Assembly (NCBI GenBank): GCA_012934845.2
Contig: WNNJ02002401.1
Location: forward strand, 1-64,000
From: Pomphorhynchus laevis
Taxonomy: Eukaryota; Acanthocephala; Palaeacanthocephala; Echinorhynchida; Pomphorhynchidae
Direction: 5' to 3'
DNA length: 64,000 bases
The translations under genes and the position numbers were made by a program. The notes beneath the pieces are model-generated. The model saw nothing but the letters and a program-made list of their open reading frames with translations, ran no database searches and was not told the origin of the DNA. Below are positions 45,804 to 57,554 of this stretch, one piece after another (position 1 is the stretch's first letter; each line of letters opens with the position of its first letter).

Positions 45804-46556
45804 ATGAATGCCACAAGTGATTTTCGGGCTGATGAAATGATTTTGCTTAAAAGCGACAATAAACATTTAGTTTCAACTTTAGAACAATCTATTGAAAACG
45901 CAGTAAATCTTAAAGAAAATCTATCCTTATCGCTCAAATTAAATCCCCTCACAAGCCATTATACTTTGCAAATCAATGATAACAACTACGAATGCGGATT
46001 AATGAATTTACCGACTGTGCTCGAAGCCTACAGAACAAGTGATAAAATACTTTTCCACAAACTTCACGGGGTAGGCAGTTTATTGGTTTGCAATTCCAAT
46101 GAAAGCACACCTCATGATGTTACCAAAGGTGAAATGAAGGATGGTATAACACCGCCAATGAAAAATGTCAATGATACTATTTTTCGTACAAATTTTATAC
46201 ACCATAACTTCGATCCCGTCGACTTGAATTCATATGGTTTAAGGCGATTATTAGAGGAAGACTTTAAGGCAAATAGAGTAGAGTATAACGTTATTTGTGA
46301 TGATTTAAGTATGACGGGAGACGATACTCCTTTGACTGAACTTGAAGAACCGAAAGTCGGTAAAGCACTTCAAAGATATCCTCATATATACCTAAAAAAT
46401 CGATATCGACGCTTGCAAAGAAAACGCTTGCAACAGAAATCGACGGCTCAGAATGTGGGACAAGTTCCAAATGCTAACCAGGCAATCACAGAGGATCAAC
46501 AACTAAAGCAACTGAATGTGGAAGAACTTATTGGTTATATGAGTGATAGCGATTAA
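45804..46556 (+). CDS. TAF7: TFIID subunit 7 (TAF7)
   Basis: TAF7 is a subunit of the general transcription factor TFIID; in animals it binds TAF1 and restrains its acetyltransferase activity. The 250-residue frame matches the TAFII55 N-terminal domain: LVSTLEQSIENAVNLKENLS, NNYECGLMNLPTVLEAYRTS, KLHGVGSLLVC, and the hallmark DGITPPMKN near residue 113. A later YGLRRLLEEDFKANRVEY fits the family's second conserved block. After TPPMKN most relatives carry a basic RKRRFRK run; here it reads VNDTIFRTNF. The C-terminus is shorter than in human TAF7 (349 residues) and ends acidic. Start: ATG 45804 follows directly on a TTTTTTACAG acceptor, so a 5' leader is spliced, cis or trans, right to the start codon. 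Confidence 0.92.
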   Translation: MNATSDFRADEMILLKSDNKHLVSTLEQSIENAVNLKENLSLSLKLNPLTSHYTLQINDNNYECGLMNLPTVLEAYRTSDKILFHKLHGVGSLLVCNSNESTPHDVTKGEMKDGITPPMKNVNDTIFRTNFIHHNFDPVDLNSYGLRRLLEEDFKANRVEYNVICDDLSMTGDDTPLTELEEPKVGKALQRYPHIYLKNRYRRLQRKRLQQKSTAQNVGQVPNANQAITEDQQLKQLNVEELIGYMSDSD

Positions 46557-47164
46557 TCAGAAAATGTAATTTGTGAAATTAAATGTACTTTGCAGAAAAT
46601 GTAATTTTGATGTTTTGGGATTAGACACACAAAATCACACTTGGACAGTTTGGGTAAAATTGAAGAATCAGTCGATGCTCATTACTTCAGTTATCGTTTT
46701 TAACTCGATATGAACGAGTTGTAAAAATCTATTTATTAATTAATTACTGATTTTATTTAGTAGTTTGGGTGTTGCACTTGGCAGCGGGTTGCTCAATTTA
46801 ACAAGCCTATAGTGACTGAATCATACTAGATATAAACACTGTTAACATAATAAATACAATTATATTAAAGTTATATACAGTCAATTCCGTATTTTTCAAT
46901 ATAAAACCGCATATCAATATATAATATATAATATAATATTAAAAGATTATTTTAATATTTTGAAAGATCCATTAAGGATTCTCGTGTAAATAAACAAAAC
47001 TTTAAAATTGATATTAAATTACGTTTTAATCTTTAACAATTTTTTTCGTTAAATTATTTTAACTAAATGAAAGCACTAAGCAAACTTAAATAATTTAAAT
47101 TAAATTTATGCAATACCGAATTATACAATTTAATTTAAGATATACTTTATTTTTAATTATATAA
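46557..47164. other. TAF7 3' region
   Basis: AT-rich, no ORF; TA-rich run at 46915-46945. Confidence 0.4.
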
Positions 47165-47843
47165 AATGTAATATTTTGATAAATCAAATATTTTGATAAA
47201 TCAAAATTATTTAAAAGTAGGGACATCTATATTTAGACAAGTAAAAGGTGTTCCAATGGGTGGTAATAGTAGCCCAATTATAGCTGACTTGTTTTTAAGC
47301 TTTATAGAATATGAATTTGTTCATAACTGTGTAAAAACTAAATCTAAACAATGTAAATATATGAAATACATGTTTCGATACATTGATGATATATGTGTAT
47401 TTAATTCTAATAATTTTTATTCAATTAGTGAGCACATTTATCCAGAAAGCCTTATTCTTAACAAAACCAATATTAATGATAAAGAAGGTGTATATCTAGA
47501 TATGAACATTAAATTAACATTAACTAAAACTACTATTAATTTATATCGTAAAGATGACATATTTAAATTTACAAGAAACATATTTTTGCATGAGCATTCA
47601 TGCATACCATATAATATAAAATATAATACATTAAATAATGAAATTTTAAGAATTGCAACAATATGTAATGATATTGGCTTTCTTCAAAATCATTTAAATA
47701 ATTTAATAGATACATATTTTAAACTAGGTTACTATAAAAATAACATCAAGCAGAAAATAGTAAAATATATAAATCAACACAATAATATAAAGAATAAATT
47801 TAAACTCTTAAGTGGCAAATTTTTATGGATGGATAATAAATAA
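47165..47843 (+). CDS. PLE reverse transcriptase (palm and thumb), copy A
   Basis: The frame reads FRQVKGVPMGGNSSPIIADL, FRYIDDICVFN (the YIDD catalytic pair), YLDMNIKLT and then the thumb to KFKLLSGKFLWMDNK, stop at 47841. It starts mid-RT, so the 5' half is missing. The stop is at the same codon as in the 58.1 kb copy, and the two copies differ at about two residues, so the family moved recently. No GIY-YIG endonuclease follows; the terminal repeat begins at once. Confidence 0.9.
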
Positions 47844-48225
47844 TATACTTTGCATTAGAATAAGATACTAGATAGTTATTTCAGAGGAAATACATCATTA
47901 GCATGTATTTGGCCCCGCTGCTATGTTGGGTAGAGGAGTTAGGGGCCGAAACCTGATAGCATAGCAGTTCCTCCTGATGACCTCTAATTCTTATTCTGAT
48001 ACAACGTTTGTTATTTATTAGTCAATTCATAAAAATGACGTTTATTTTAAATTTTATTTATTATTATTATTTTTTAACTTGATTTAAATTATAGAAAATC
48101 TGAAAACAATTATTAATTTTATTATTTAATTATTAAATTTTGATTTAGCATTATTATGTTTTGTTTATTTTATAATTATATAACAATACGTAGACTCAGT
48201 TAACTGATTTAATTAATCTGATTAT
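47844..48225 (+). repeat. PLE 3' terminal repeat with palindrome and hammerhead-like words
   Basis: It contains CTGCTATG (47918-47925), GGCCGAAAC (about 47944), CATAGCAG (47960-47967), CTGATGA (47974-47980) and CCTCTAA (47981). CTGCTATG and CATAGCAG pair. GGAATAGGGG-type sequence of sister repeats pairs with CCTCTAATCC, placing GAAAC and CTGATGA beside the two strands of one stem. The end is AT-rich with ACGTAGACTCAGTTAACTG. It defines the dispersed repeat seen throughout the window. Confidence 0.75.
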
Positions 48226-48730
48226 ATACTATTTAAATGGAATTTAAATTGATTTTAATTGAAATTAAAAACAGTTTTAACTATAGAGTGCATTTTTGCC
48301 ATTTGGGGTAAAATATATTCCATTGACTTCCAAATAGTGCAAGTTTTTACCCTAATTTGACAACGTATGTAATCAAGTCGCACTGAAATTATCCTTCGTT
48401 ATAATTTCTTTTGACCATTTTTTTTTCAATTAAATGGTTAGCAATTGAAATGGTCTAACTATTCGAAAAATAATGACATAATTATGCTACCTCGTTGTCA
48501 TCGTTGAAATTCGACAAAATCAAATGACTACAATCTTATTAATGTATATTTTTGTAGTATTGCATCGTAAATATTCTACCTTCCTCCTTGTCGTTTTGCT
48601 ACTATACTTCGCTACTCTGTAAATCTCGTGTGATTCACACCTTTTCGTCCTAATATTTAAAATAATTTCCAAGCTTTGCAATTTATCAAAAGAATCTCGC
48701 TATATATAATTGCAGTATAATTTTATCATC
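48226..48730. other. Upstream region of the tetraspan gene
   Basis: Possible 5' leader: an acceptor-like ATATATAATTGCAG ends at 48715, 15 bp before the ATG. No TATA or initiator can be assigned with confidence. Confidence 0.3.
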
Positions 48731-49408
48731 ATGCACAATTTCACACTATTTGCTATACCAATTGCGTTTTTTGTCGATATCATAGGAGTCGCATTGTTTA
48801 TTGCTGGAAATCAGAGTAATGAATTCATTGTGATCGAAATAAATGATGTGCCCAATCACCTGTACGGACTCTTTTCGTTTTGCGAGAACGTAATCACTAA
48901 CGGAACGGAATTCAGATGTTGTGGATTCTATAACATGAGTTTACTCGAATTCAATACACTCATTCCTTCACATGGCTTGTATTTTGTTTTTCTCGCGACA
49001 GTTATATTACAACTATTTTATCTAAGTTTATTTATTGGACTGTTTTTGACCAAAAAGGTCGGAAATACAATTTGGCTAACTGGTCACTTTTTGACTAACA
49101 TTGCACCAGCTGTTATGTGTGTTATACATTTGGCTATATTTGTATCGTACTTTAATTCAAAATTCAGAGAATACACAGTCGGTCAAGGATATATGCAATG
49201 TATTTCAGGGGCTATTATGATAGTACTAAGCGATTTACTTATTGCATCGTTGGTTTTGCGGCTTATTGTTAAACGTATGCACAGAAAATTCACACTTAAA
49301 CCGAAGAACGATTTAGACAACTTCGAAGAACCAAGACACGAATATTGGGATGATATATTTCAACAGTTTTCCGATAATACAGACCAACCTAGCCTAAAGA
49401 GCTTCTAA
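48731..49408 (+). CDS. Claudin/PMP22-like tetraspan membrane protein
   Basis: The 225-residue protein has four hydrophobic segments at about residues 4-27, 83-107, 115-140 and 160-186. The first loop carries LYGLFSFCENV...EFRCC, resembling the GLW..C...C signature of the claudin/PMP22/Clc-like group, with the Trp replaced by Phe. The C-terminal tail is cytosolic by this topology, with a basic start (KRMHRKF) and an acidic end. Members of the group sit in cell junctions or modulate channels; which function applies here is not shown. ATG 48731 is preferred over upstream in-frame codons because of the splice acceptor at 48715. An NGT sequon lies in loop 1. Confidence 0.65.
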   Translation: MHNFTLFAIPIAFFVDIIGVALFIAGNQSNEFIVIEINDVPNHLYGLFSFCENVITNGTEFRCCGFYNMSLLEFNTLIPSHGLYFVFLATVILQLFYLSLFIGLFLTKKVGNTIWLTGHFLTNIAPAVMCVIHLAIFVSYFNSKFREYTVGQGYMQCISGAIMIVLSDLLIASLVLRLIVKRMHRKFTLKPKNDLDNFEEPRHEYWDDIFQQFSDNTDQPSLKSF

Positions 49409-51000
49409 TATAAGTGAGGAAATGGTTCACTTTCAAAATTAAAAATCGAAATTCGCTTTTCGAAACTTTTGAATATTAGCGTAAATAGAGTTGAACATCT
49501 AAGAACGATTTTGTATAATCTTTAAATAATCATTAAAAATGTGCGTAAAACAGATATTAAAGTATTATTAGACGACAGGCTAATACTTAAAGAATAATTT
49601 ATTAAAATAATACTTTAAATAATATTTTAATTCATTATTAATCTATAATTATCTTATCATGATAATTAATAATCGACGTTGGCGATGGATTCAGTATAGC
49701 TGCCCTTTGTGGACGACATTCCTGTGAGCGCGGTCAATTACCGACAAGTTGTGACTTCCCTTCCAGAATTGGAAGTCCCGACGAAACGACGCAACATGCG
49801 GATAATATACCGAACATCTCCAGGGAACGTCTCGGTGATTAGCGGACGGGATATACATCTTTGACGTGCCATTTTGCCAGGTTATTAAAGCAGTGACTTC
49901 AATTTCTACAGATGTACTTACTACAATAATTAATTATTTTCAAATAATTTTCATATATCTATATGCTTTTAGTATTTTGAATCGAAAATATTGATGATTT
50001 GAAGCAAAATAAAGTATTTATTTGGCTAGGCAGCTTGCATTTTAATTAAAATTATACATAATTATAGATGCTACAAATTATACCTTGAAAATAAATGCTA
50101 AAAAGCTATAATAAGCAGTTACCCGAGTTGTTTCGAAGGTTATTTAAAGCATTAAGTATGTGGGATTTATATCATTTATATACATGTAGCTCGTTCTAAG
50201 ATTATTCAAATATTAACAGATTAATATTATATATCATATAATATATACGAGTATACAAAGTGTGATAACAATTTTCATTAATATAAGCACACAAACATTT
50301 TCATTATAATTCAGTAATTTTCAAGAACGTCTTTGATATCATTACAATGGATGAATTTGATTACGCTATTAGTGAAAAACATAAAAGTAAAAATAAATTA
50401 AAAATTTAATTGATTGGTTATTAATTGTAGTAATTTACAATTTAATTTTAATGGTTTTAAATTTTGTAACGTATAGGATAAAATTTTTGTTTAAAAAACG
50501 TAATTATTTCAAAATGTATATTATAAAATAAATTTAAGTATCATAATACTCGATTGACTACTGTGTATAAGTTAATTAATTATTGTGTAATAAATTAAAT
50601 ATATATATACATTTTCTAAAATCATATTATTATATTATAATATTATTAATATAATATTATAATATAATATATATACATATTCTAAAATCATATTATTATA
50701 TTATAATATTATTAATATAATAACTTATATTAATTTATTATAATCCATTGACTACTGTGTATAACTTAATTAATTATTGTGTAAGTTAAATTATAAGTTA
50801 GACAATAAACGTAACTTCAAAAAAATAAACTTTTAATATTATATTAGTATTAATAATACTTAGTAATTCATAATAATATATTTCATAATAATATATTTCA
50901 TTATAATTAATAATATGTATTTAAAATCCTAATTGAATTGAAAACAAATATAAAAAGCTCTATAAATTGTAATCGTTTGTATCCGACGCATTCTTCTCAA

Positions 51001-51073
<73 letters not shown>

Positions 51074-52660
51074 CCATATTATATTTATAATATTATTAAT
51101 ATAATAAATTATATAATAACGTTTTTTAAACAGTTTTATATTATATAGTTATCTATTTAGAATTATATAGTAAAAGCATGCATTCGAATCTCTAAACGAT
51201 GTGACATTATAGTTAATACTGATCGATAAACATAGAAAACAAAAATCGTTTTGGAAAATATCGGAATCAGTATGTAATCAAATTCAAATAGTGTTTTTGC
51301 ATATTGAGCATAATCGGTTGATTTTAGACTTTAAATGTTCAAGCGTCATTGACCACAGTTTAGAACATATCACAAGTATGATCATTCAATGACATAAAAT
51401 ATATTCCTATTATATTACTATAAAATCATTTATATTTATGTCATTTAATAAATAAAGGTAACATTATATTTCAAACAAGAAAATTTGATTCACTTTTAGA
51501 TATTTAGATTTATTTATTATTACATTTAGTCTAAATATATAGTTTATTTGTAAAAGTACTTTGGAGTCTCAACATTTGGAAACTTCAAATTTTATCGAAA
51601 ATACGGACTTTTAAAAGTAAAATACACAAATTGTAAAAAAACGGTTATGAAAATAACTGACTTAAAAACAAATTATACAAACTAAAAAAGTTATGTAAAA
51701 TCAACTATTTAATCAATATTTGATTTACAAAGTTCGTTCATAACATCGGCTTTGTGCTCAACTACACTTAAAACATTACCAAAAGGATAACAAAATAAGC
51801 AGCAGTGACGAATCTTATTTTTGCTAATATTTGTGTCCTAATTATAAGTTTGTTGTTCACACAAAAATTATCGGCTAATCAAAGGATATAGCTGTTAGCA
51901 ATCGAAAATTTGATTTCACAGAAAATTCGGAATCACTCTCTCGATTAGTTAATATTTGTGTGCTTATGCAAACGGAATTTGACGGTTTTTCGACTACAAG
52001 TAAAAATTCTGTAATATATTTTTATTTTTAAAAGTGATTATCGAGAGCTGGTTGTGTTCAACAAACTAAACATATTATATTGAAAAAAAATTAATGATTT
52101 ATTAAAGTAAAAAACACAAAATTCATATATATTTTCGTTTTTTTTTCTGACTTTTTCGACCCCAGCCAAGTATGGAGCCCCAGTCGAGTTTCCTTTCTTT
52201 TTTCTTTCTTTTTGCAGGTTTCGATTGAGATTTCTTTGGTTGGATGTCGAGGATAAGAATTATAAACAAAAATTAAAAATGATAAACTGCTAAAATTCAA
52301 TTCTAAAAAATAAAAATTCAAAATCATAATTAAAAAAACAAAATTTTGATAAAATTGATATCACAAAAAAAATAAAATAAAAAATAAAAAATATTTTGTA
52401 ACAAAATATTTTTTGTCATTTAAACAATGACAAAAAAATGAAGATATAATACATTTAATTATACTTTTCTTAATTTCTCTGACAAAGCACTTGTAGGCAA
52501 GCGCACTATAAAATTAATATATACATCCAATTTTAGAAAAATAATCAAACAAATTTCAAAAAAGATAAACAAAAAATTATTAAAAACATTTGATTTTCAA
52601 ATTGTAAAATAAAACATATTTTTTAATTAATTTATTTTTAATTTCAATTTCATTCATAAA
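49409..52660. other. Long AT-rich intergenic stretch
   Basis: No gene. A GC-richer island at 49675-49885 (GACGACATTCCTGTGAGCGC, CGGTGATTAGCGGACGGG) contains CTTCCAGAATTGGAAG but no ORF. 50600-50720 holds two direct copies of an AT-rich block (TATACATTTTCTAAAATC / TATACATATTCTAAAATC). The minus-strand open stretch at 52091-52327 is Lys-rich and unconvincing. Confidence 0.5.
51001..51069. repeat. (TA)n microsatellite
   Basis: An uninterrupted TA run of about 33 units. Confidence 0.95.
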
Positions 52661-52664
52661 AAAT

Positions 52665-52877
52665 TTATTTATTAAAATTAATAATCGTTTTAAAAAATTG
52701 ATATCGTTGTTCTGGAGGGCGATTGTTTGAGTAGAAGTACGATCCGCTCAATACAAACGCATTGAGCACAATTACACATCTACCCAAACCGGCATTTAAT
52801 CGTCTCGCTCTTTCAAACATACGTAGCCCTTTTCTAACTAATTTGAAACACCTGGCCATATCTGACCTAGGATGCAA
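52665..52877 (-). mobile_element. LINE RT C-terminal scrap
   Basis: It encodes FERARRLNAGLGRCVIVLNA and RPPEQRYQFFKTII. The run SGSYFYSNNRPPEQR aligns with SGLVFFSRGRPPEQR of the LINE at 53.7 kb. It is an older, diverged relative on the opposite strand. Confidence 0.7.
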
Positions 52878-52879
52878 AC

Positions 52880-53683
52880 ATATTATATTAAAAAAAACAA
52901 TAAATATACATAGAATTAGCTACGGAAGAATGTAGTAATAATCAGTTACGAACGAATATAATATGCATGTTATCGTGTTAACAGATAATGTAAGGTGTAT
53001 TTCCTACGTCAAAAAGACAACCATATTCGGACTAATTTATTTTAAGTAAAATAGTATTTATAGTGTGATCTTTAATATCAAAAAAAAACTAAAAAAAATA
53101 AAAAAGCTAGAAAAAAAGCTAACAAGCTTGCAAATCTTCTTTCCAGTAGTGTTGACGTTGGCCGTTAACACGACTTTCATACCTTTTATCAATTGTTTGC
53201 TTGGTTTCCATGTCACACAAGTTTATCAATTCCCGTTTATCAATCACTTTGCTAGATTTTTATTCTTTACGGTATCTGCTTTCAAAGAATCTGTTTGTCT
53301 CTGATGGCATTCATCAAGGATGATATTCTTTCGACATTAGCAGATGAGTGTGGTATAACAATTCGATGAAATGCGAGATTGGATAACTGATTTTGCACTT
53401 TGAAGGTAATCTTTGAGTTCTTTCGGCTTAAACCAATTTGGTGAATGATGTCTTACGGGAATTGTAAAGATCAAGATCAGTACCATCATAGAATTGCACA
53501 AACCAAGATTCGTACTATCTATACGACGACATTGCCTAAAATAACATCAATAACATTTTATTTGTAAGCTTCAAAGTACCTGACAATAACTGTCAAACGT
53601 GAGTGACAAACATGTGTGTGCTTTCGCCAGTAATTATAGAAAATTTTTGAGAATTGCATATGTGTATACCAATACGATTTCAG
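52880..53683. other. Intergenic, no gene assigned
   Basis: 53140-53470 is richer in GC than its surroundings and partly open, but I recognise no family. Confidence 0.35.
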
Positions 53684-53714
53684 AGAATGCCAAACCAATA
53701 ATTTTCAGAAAAAA

Positions 53715-54921
53715 ATGAGTAAATTTAGCATGTCGCAGCGTTCAAAGAACTCAATGAAAACTAATTTTCCTGCCAATGCAATAAACGAGGTAAGTGGAGA
53801 TTTAGCTTCTCTTGAATATATTCCGGAGGGTGAACTTCCCCCGGTACCAAAATTATCCAACCTCGTGATTATCAGACTTTTGGTGCCTCTGGAAAGGCAG
53901 AACATGTTCAATGTTTTTATAAGAGGCTTTGCTCATCGATTTAAAAAAAAGGATATTGTTCAATGCGATTAAATATTATGAATCTGAGATTAAAATCTCA
54001 TTCTGCACTCCTGATCTCGCAATGTCGTACGTCGACTACTTTAAAAAAGAGCATTCGGAACAAGGTACAATTGCTTCCAAACCAATCCTGGCAACAATAA
54101 AGATAAATAATATGCCCATATACATTTCAGAAGAAGATATATCAGCCCTAGAAACTGATTACAAAATCTCTAACGTGCGCTTTATAAAAGGGATTAAAGG
54201 CTTCCCCATTCCCGTGGCGTTCTGCAATGCCCCGGTTGATGAAGCTCTAAAACTATCGATTTCGACATGCAATCCTTTTATGGGGTATAATTTGAGATTT
54301 TCAATAATCGAAACCGACTCACTAACGTACCCTCACTGCAACAATTGTCATCAGTGGGGGCATTGGTCCACTGGATGTTCTTTACCACATAAGTGCGGCG
54401 TGTGTGGTACAACTGCTATACATCCTGAGAAGTGCGAAAGTAAGCCATTTTGCGCAAACTGCGGTGGTGAGCACCCCGCATGGTCAAAAAAGTGTAAAAT
54501 CTTTAAAGCGTACCAAAAGAGACACAGGGGTGTGACAGCAAAACCGACTAGCTTCGTGGAAGCTGTCTCGTCTAACAAGAAAGACGACAGGATGCCGGAT
54601 ACGGAAATTCTTAAACTTATTGAAATGCAGCATCAGGCATCAATGATTCAACTTGAAAAATTGGTCCAAAAATTGGTGGGTCAATTAGCGGAATCCTTCC
54701 GTTCTCCTCCTTCTGGGAAGACCAACAATATTAAGAAGCCACCAAAATCTAAGAAACGAAACGGGTCAGCGCTGAGCATAGCCGCTCTGAAGCTTGCTCG
54801 GAAGGATTCGATCTGGGCTATGGCTAACGAGGGAAATGAAGATATCGCCCGTGGGCAAGCGACTCCATTTGTCGTGACGGGAAGCGGTAAAGGCGACCTT
54901 TCCGCCTCTAGTTGCGACTAG
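53715..54921 (+). CDS. LINE ORF1, nucleic-acid-binding protein with three zinc knuckles (frameshifted)
   Basis: The first frame starts MSKFSMSQRSKNSMK at 53715, and the second continues from about 53940 to TAG 54921. The break is at a run of A residues (TTTAAAAAAAAGG), so a slippage or indel is likely. Three Cys-rich knuckles follow one another near 54334-54500: CNNCHQWGHWSTGC, CGVCGTTAIHPEKC and CANCGGEHPAWSKKC. They bind the element RNA in the ribonucleoprotein. The C-terminal third is Lys-rich and predicted disordered. ORF2 begins 34 bp downstream, suggesting reinitiation. Confidence 0.85.
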
Positions 54922-54955
54922 GTGGAGGGCGTCCCACTTCGGTAACACTTACGCA

Positions 54956-57415
54956 ATGGGAAGTAATCAAGGACCTTTTTCACTGAATATCCTTCAGTGG
55001 AATTCGGGAGGTGCTTCCGCCCTTAGCCTTCTATCTGGTAGAGATGCAGATGTTATAGTCCTTCAGGAGACGCGGTCTATCCGTCTCCCCCAGGATATTA
55101 CTCGATTTATCCCTAAGCACATATACACCCACTTTACTCCTTACATAACCCCCCCTCACTCCTCTTCATCTCAAGGTCTTTTAACCCTAGTAAAAAGCTC
55201 ATTAAGATCATCCCTCCTATTAAACTACTCTTGTCCAGCCCTATCTTGTTTAGCTATATCACTTTGTAAGAACGGTAAGCGTATAAGCATAGCCAATGTC
55301 TATATTCGGCCAGGAGAAATTCACAAGAACCGTGACCTCCTGGATCAAATATTGGGGAGCGGTTATGACATGTTACTTGGTGACTTCAACGACAGAACTG
55401 GTCGTTGGATTAATGCAGCACTCCGAAGAGCAAGGATCGACTATCTTATTCATAAACCACCTTCCCCAACCTTTCATTGCTCTACAACAAATTCTCTCCT
55501 CGACATATTACTGCTACATAAGATGTGGTTGTTGAAACCCATTTGCACCGAGCAGTCGCGTCAACAACATACCACCTGTTATGACCTAATTCGCTGGCGG
55601 CTAGAGGACGATACGTTGCTTAGAAGAAGGTTTCACTTTGATCCTATTAGAGTGGCCTTCTTTCAGGCAGCTATCCAACTCTTCCCCAGAATTTGAATTG
55701 AGAGTTTGACCGAATTTAATTCCTACCTCTCATCGCAAGCTACCGCGAACCTTTCGACTACCTATAAAGGACGAATATACAATCCTACTCCAACAAAGCT
55801 CAAGGTCCTAGCTAAAATGTTACACCTTCCCAATCTCTCTGTTTCCGCCAGACATATCCTCTCGAATGAATATTGGAGCTCTAGATATAGGCTTCAGCTG
55901 AGCAGGGATAGGGCAAGCATTGCTCACCAAAACCCTTCTCAGGCTTCCTTCTGGAAGATATTCAAGAAGGAGAAGTTTGTTTGCTGGAAGGATAGAGCCT
56001 TGGTTTGGATTGGTAGCATAGGCCTTGACAAAGTTTTAGAGGAGTCACTTTCCTTACATAATTATGGAGCCACTCATTCTCCCCAACCAATCCCGCCTTG
56101 GTGTGACTTCAGGAGTAGGGACTTATCTGTTACAGATATCCTTAACTCCTGGGGACCACTCCCGGGCACCTCCAAATCCCACGCGCCACTCACCACTCGT
56201 GTCTGTCAGCTTTTGACATACAGTCAGAGAAAGGAGGTCGCCATCACAATGCTATTAGCCTCCCCGTCTGACATAGCGGAAATCAACATCAGCCGTCGAG
56301 TTTTTTTACCTAAAAAGAGATTAATCACTTGTCCTAAAGATCTGCGGCCCATCTCGATTCAAAACGCCCTCATATCCATCTACGAGAAAGCGCTTGCGCG
56401 TAGAATCCGCGTTCATTTATGTAGGCGTAATTTAATCCCACCGAGTCTTCATGGGTTATTCAAAGGGCGCTCGGTCCATTCAGCAATTGGTGAAGTGCAT
56501 CAGTTTTGTCAGGATAATAGTCATCAGCTTGCTGTGGCTGTTTTTCTTGATTTTTCAGCTGCATTTGACCGGATCTCCATTCCCTTCGTTATCTCCTCTC
56601 TCAGGTCCCTCGGGTTGCCTGCGAGAATTGTTAACAGGGTGGAGATATTGCTGTACACCAAGCGGTTCTACTATGAAGACGACCCTGATGCGCGTCAGTT
56701 CTACCCTATTACCGGTGTACCTCAAGGATCCCCACTTTCTCCTATCTTATATCTTGCTGCATCCATTGTTCTATTCAAGAATTTTAAACGTGATCAACAT
56801 CTAGTGGTATATGCTGATGATACCACAGATTTGTTCTCTGGACGCAGGTGCAAAGATGTAATCTCTGACATCAGCCGTTTCTTTTTAAGATTAAAAGACT
56901 AGTTGCCCCCATCCAATCTTATTTTAAGCTCCTCTAAATCACAGGTGGTAGTCTTGAATGGCGTTCCTGCCACCAAAAAGAAACTTAAGAGACTAGCACT
57001 CTCTGCACTCTCCTCCATTTTGCAGCATCAACCACTCCCCATCTTCACGAGTCGAGTAAAATATCTGGGGTTCACCGTTACGGTGAATTGGTCGGCGAAA
57101 GCTGACCTGGATAGACTTAAACGTATCCTGAAGAAAGCTAGGTGGGCTCTGAAACGGGCTCAGCATCTGTCATTGAATGGGATAACCCAAGTGCGCCTCT
57201 GGGGTACTTGGGCTATCTCGGGATTAGTCTTCTTCTCACGAGGACGTCCCCCAGAACAAAGACTAAGGTTTCTCAAGCTCCTCATCTCGAGATTACCAAC
57301 CATAGTCCGCCTTGACTGGACTCTTAGGTGTGTGAGAGACACCGAATGGTTCAGTCAGAGGGCGGCGCGCTGGTGCGGCCGAGGGGCTCAGATCCCTCTG
57401 GACCTGAGGCCGTGA
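54956..57415 (+). CDS. LINE ORF2, endonuclease and reverse transcriptase (two in-frame stops)
   Basis: One frame runs from ATG 54956 to TGA 57415, interrupted only by stop codons at 55694 and 56900. The endonuclease shows LNILQWNSGG, VIVLQETR, SIANVYIRPG, MLLGDFNDR and TTNSLLDILLL. RT shows DLRPISIQNALISIYEKALA, VFLDFSAAFDR, TGVPQGSPLSPILYLAASI and LVVYADDTTDLFSG (about 56810), then KYLGFTVTVNW. It makes target-primed cDNA. The expected SDH box of the endonuclease is not clear. The RT core is intact, in contrast to the copy at 35.5 kb. Confidence 0.9.
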
Positions 57416-57554
57416 ATATAAGTTGAAGATTTCAAAATACACGTCGTGAACAGCTTCTATTTAAAGTTGTCTTTTGCATGTTTTTGTTTCTTAAGTTTTT
57501 ATCAGTTATATAGTTATTAATAAAACCCTTACTTACTTACTAGAATGCCAAACC

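Larger units (their letters stand above)
53684..57554 (+). mobile_element. Nearly full-length LINE with target-site duplication
   Basis: A 13-bp target duplication, AGAATGCCAAACC, is at 53684-53696 and 57542-57554. Between them lie a short 5' region, ORF1 with zinc knuckles, ORF2 with endonuclease and RT, and a tail of CTTACTTACTTACT. The element is about 3.85 kb. It is damaged by one frameshift in ORF1 and two in-frame stops in ORF2, so it is recent. The ORF1 knuckles and GVPQGSPLSP/YADDT boxes place it in the Jockey/I/R1 assemblage; no RNase H domain was seen. Confidence 0.92.

Noticed and set aside
49675-49885. GC-richer island as an RNA gene or heat-shock promoter
   Set aside because: A single CTTCCAGAATTGGAAG palindrome is not enough, no downstream gene fits, and no tRNA or snRNA fold was found.
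52091-52327. Lys-rich 78-codon minus-strand frame as a gene
   Set aside because: Composition follows local A/T runs, and there is no conserved motif or splice site.
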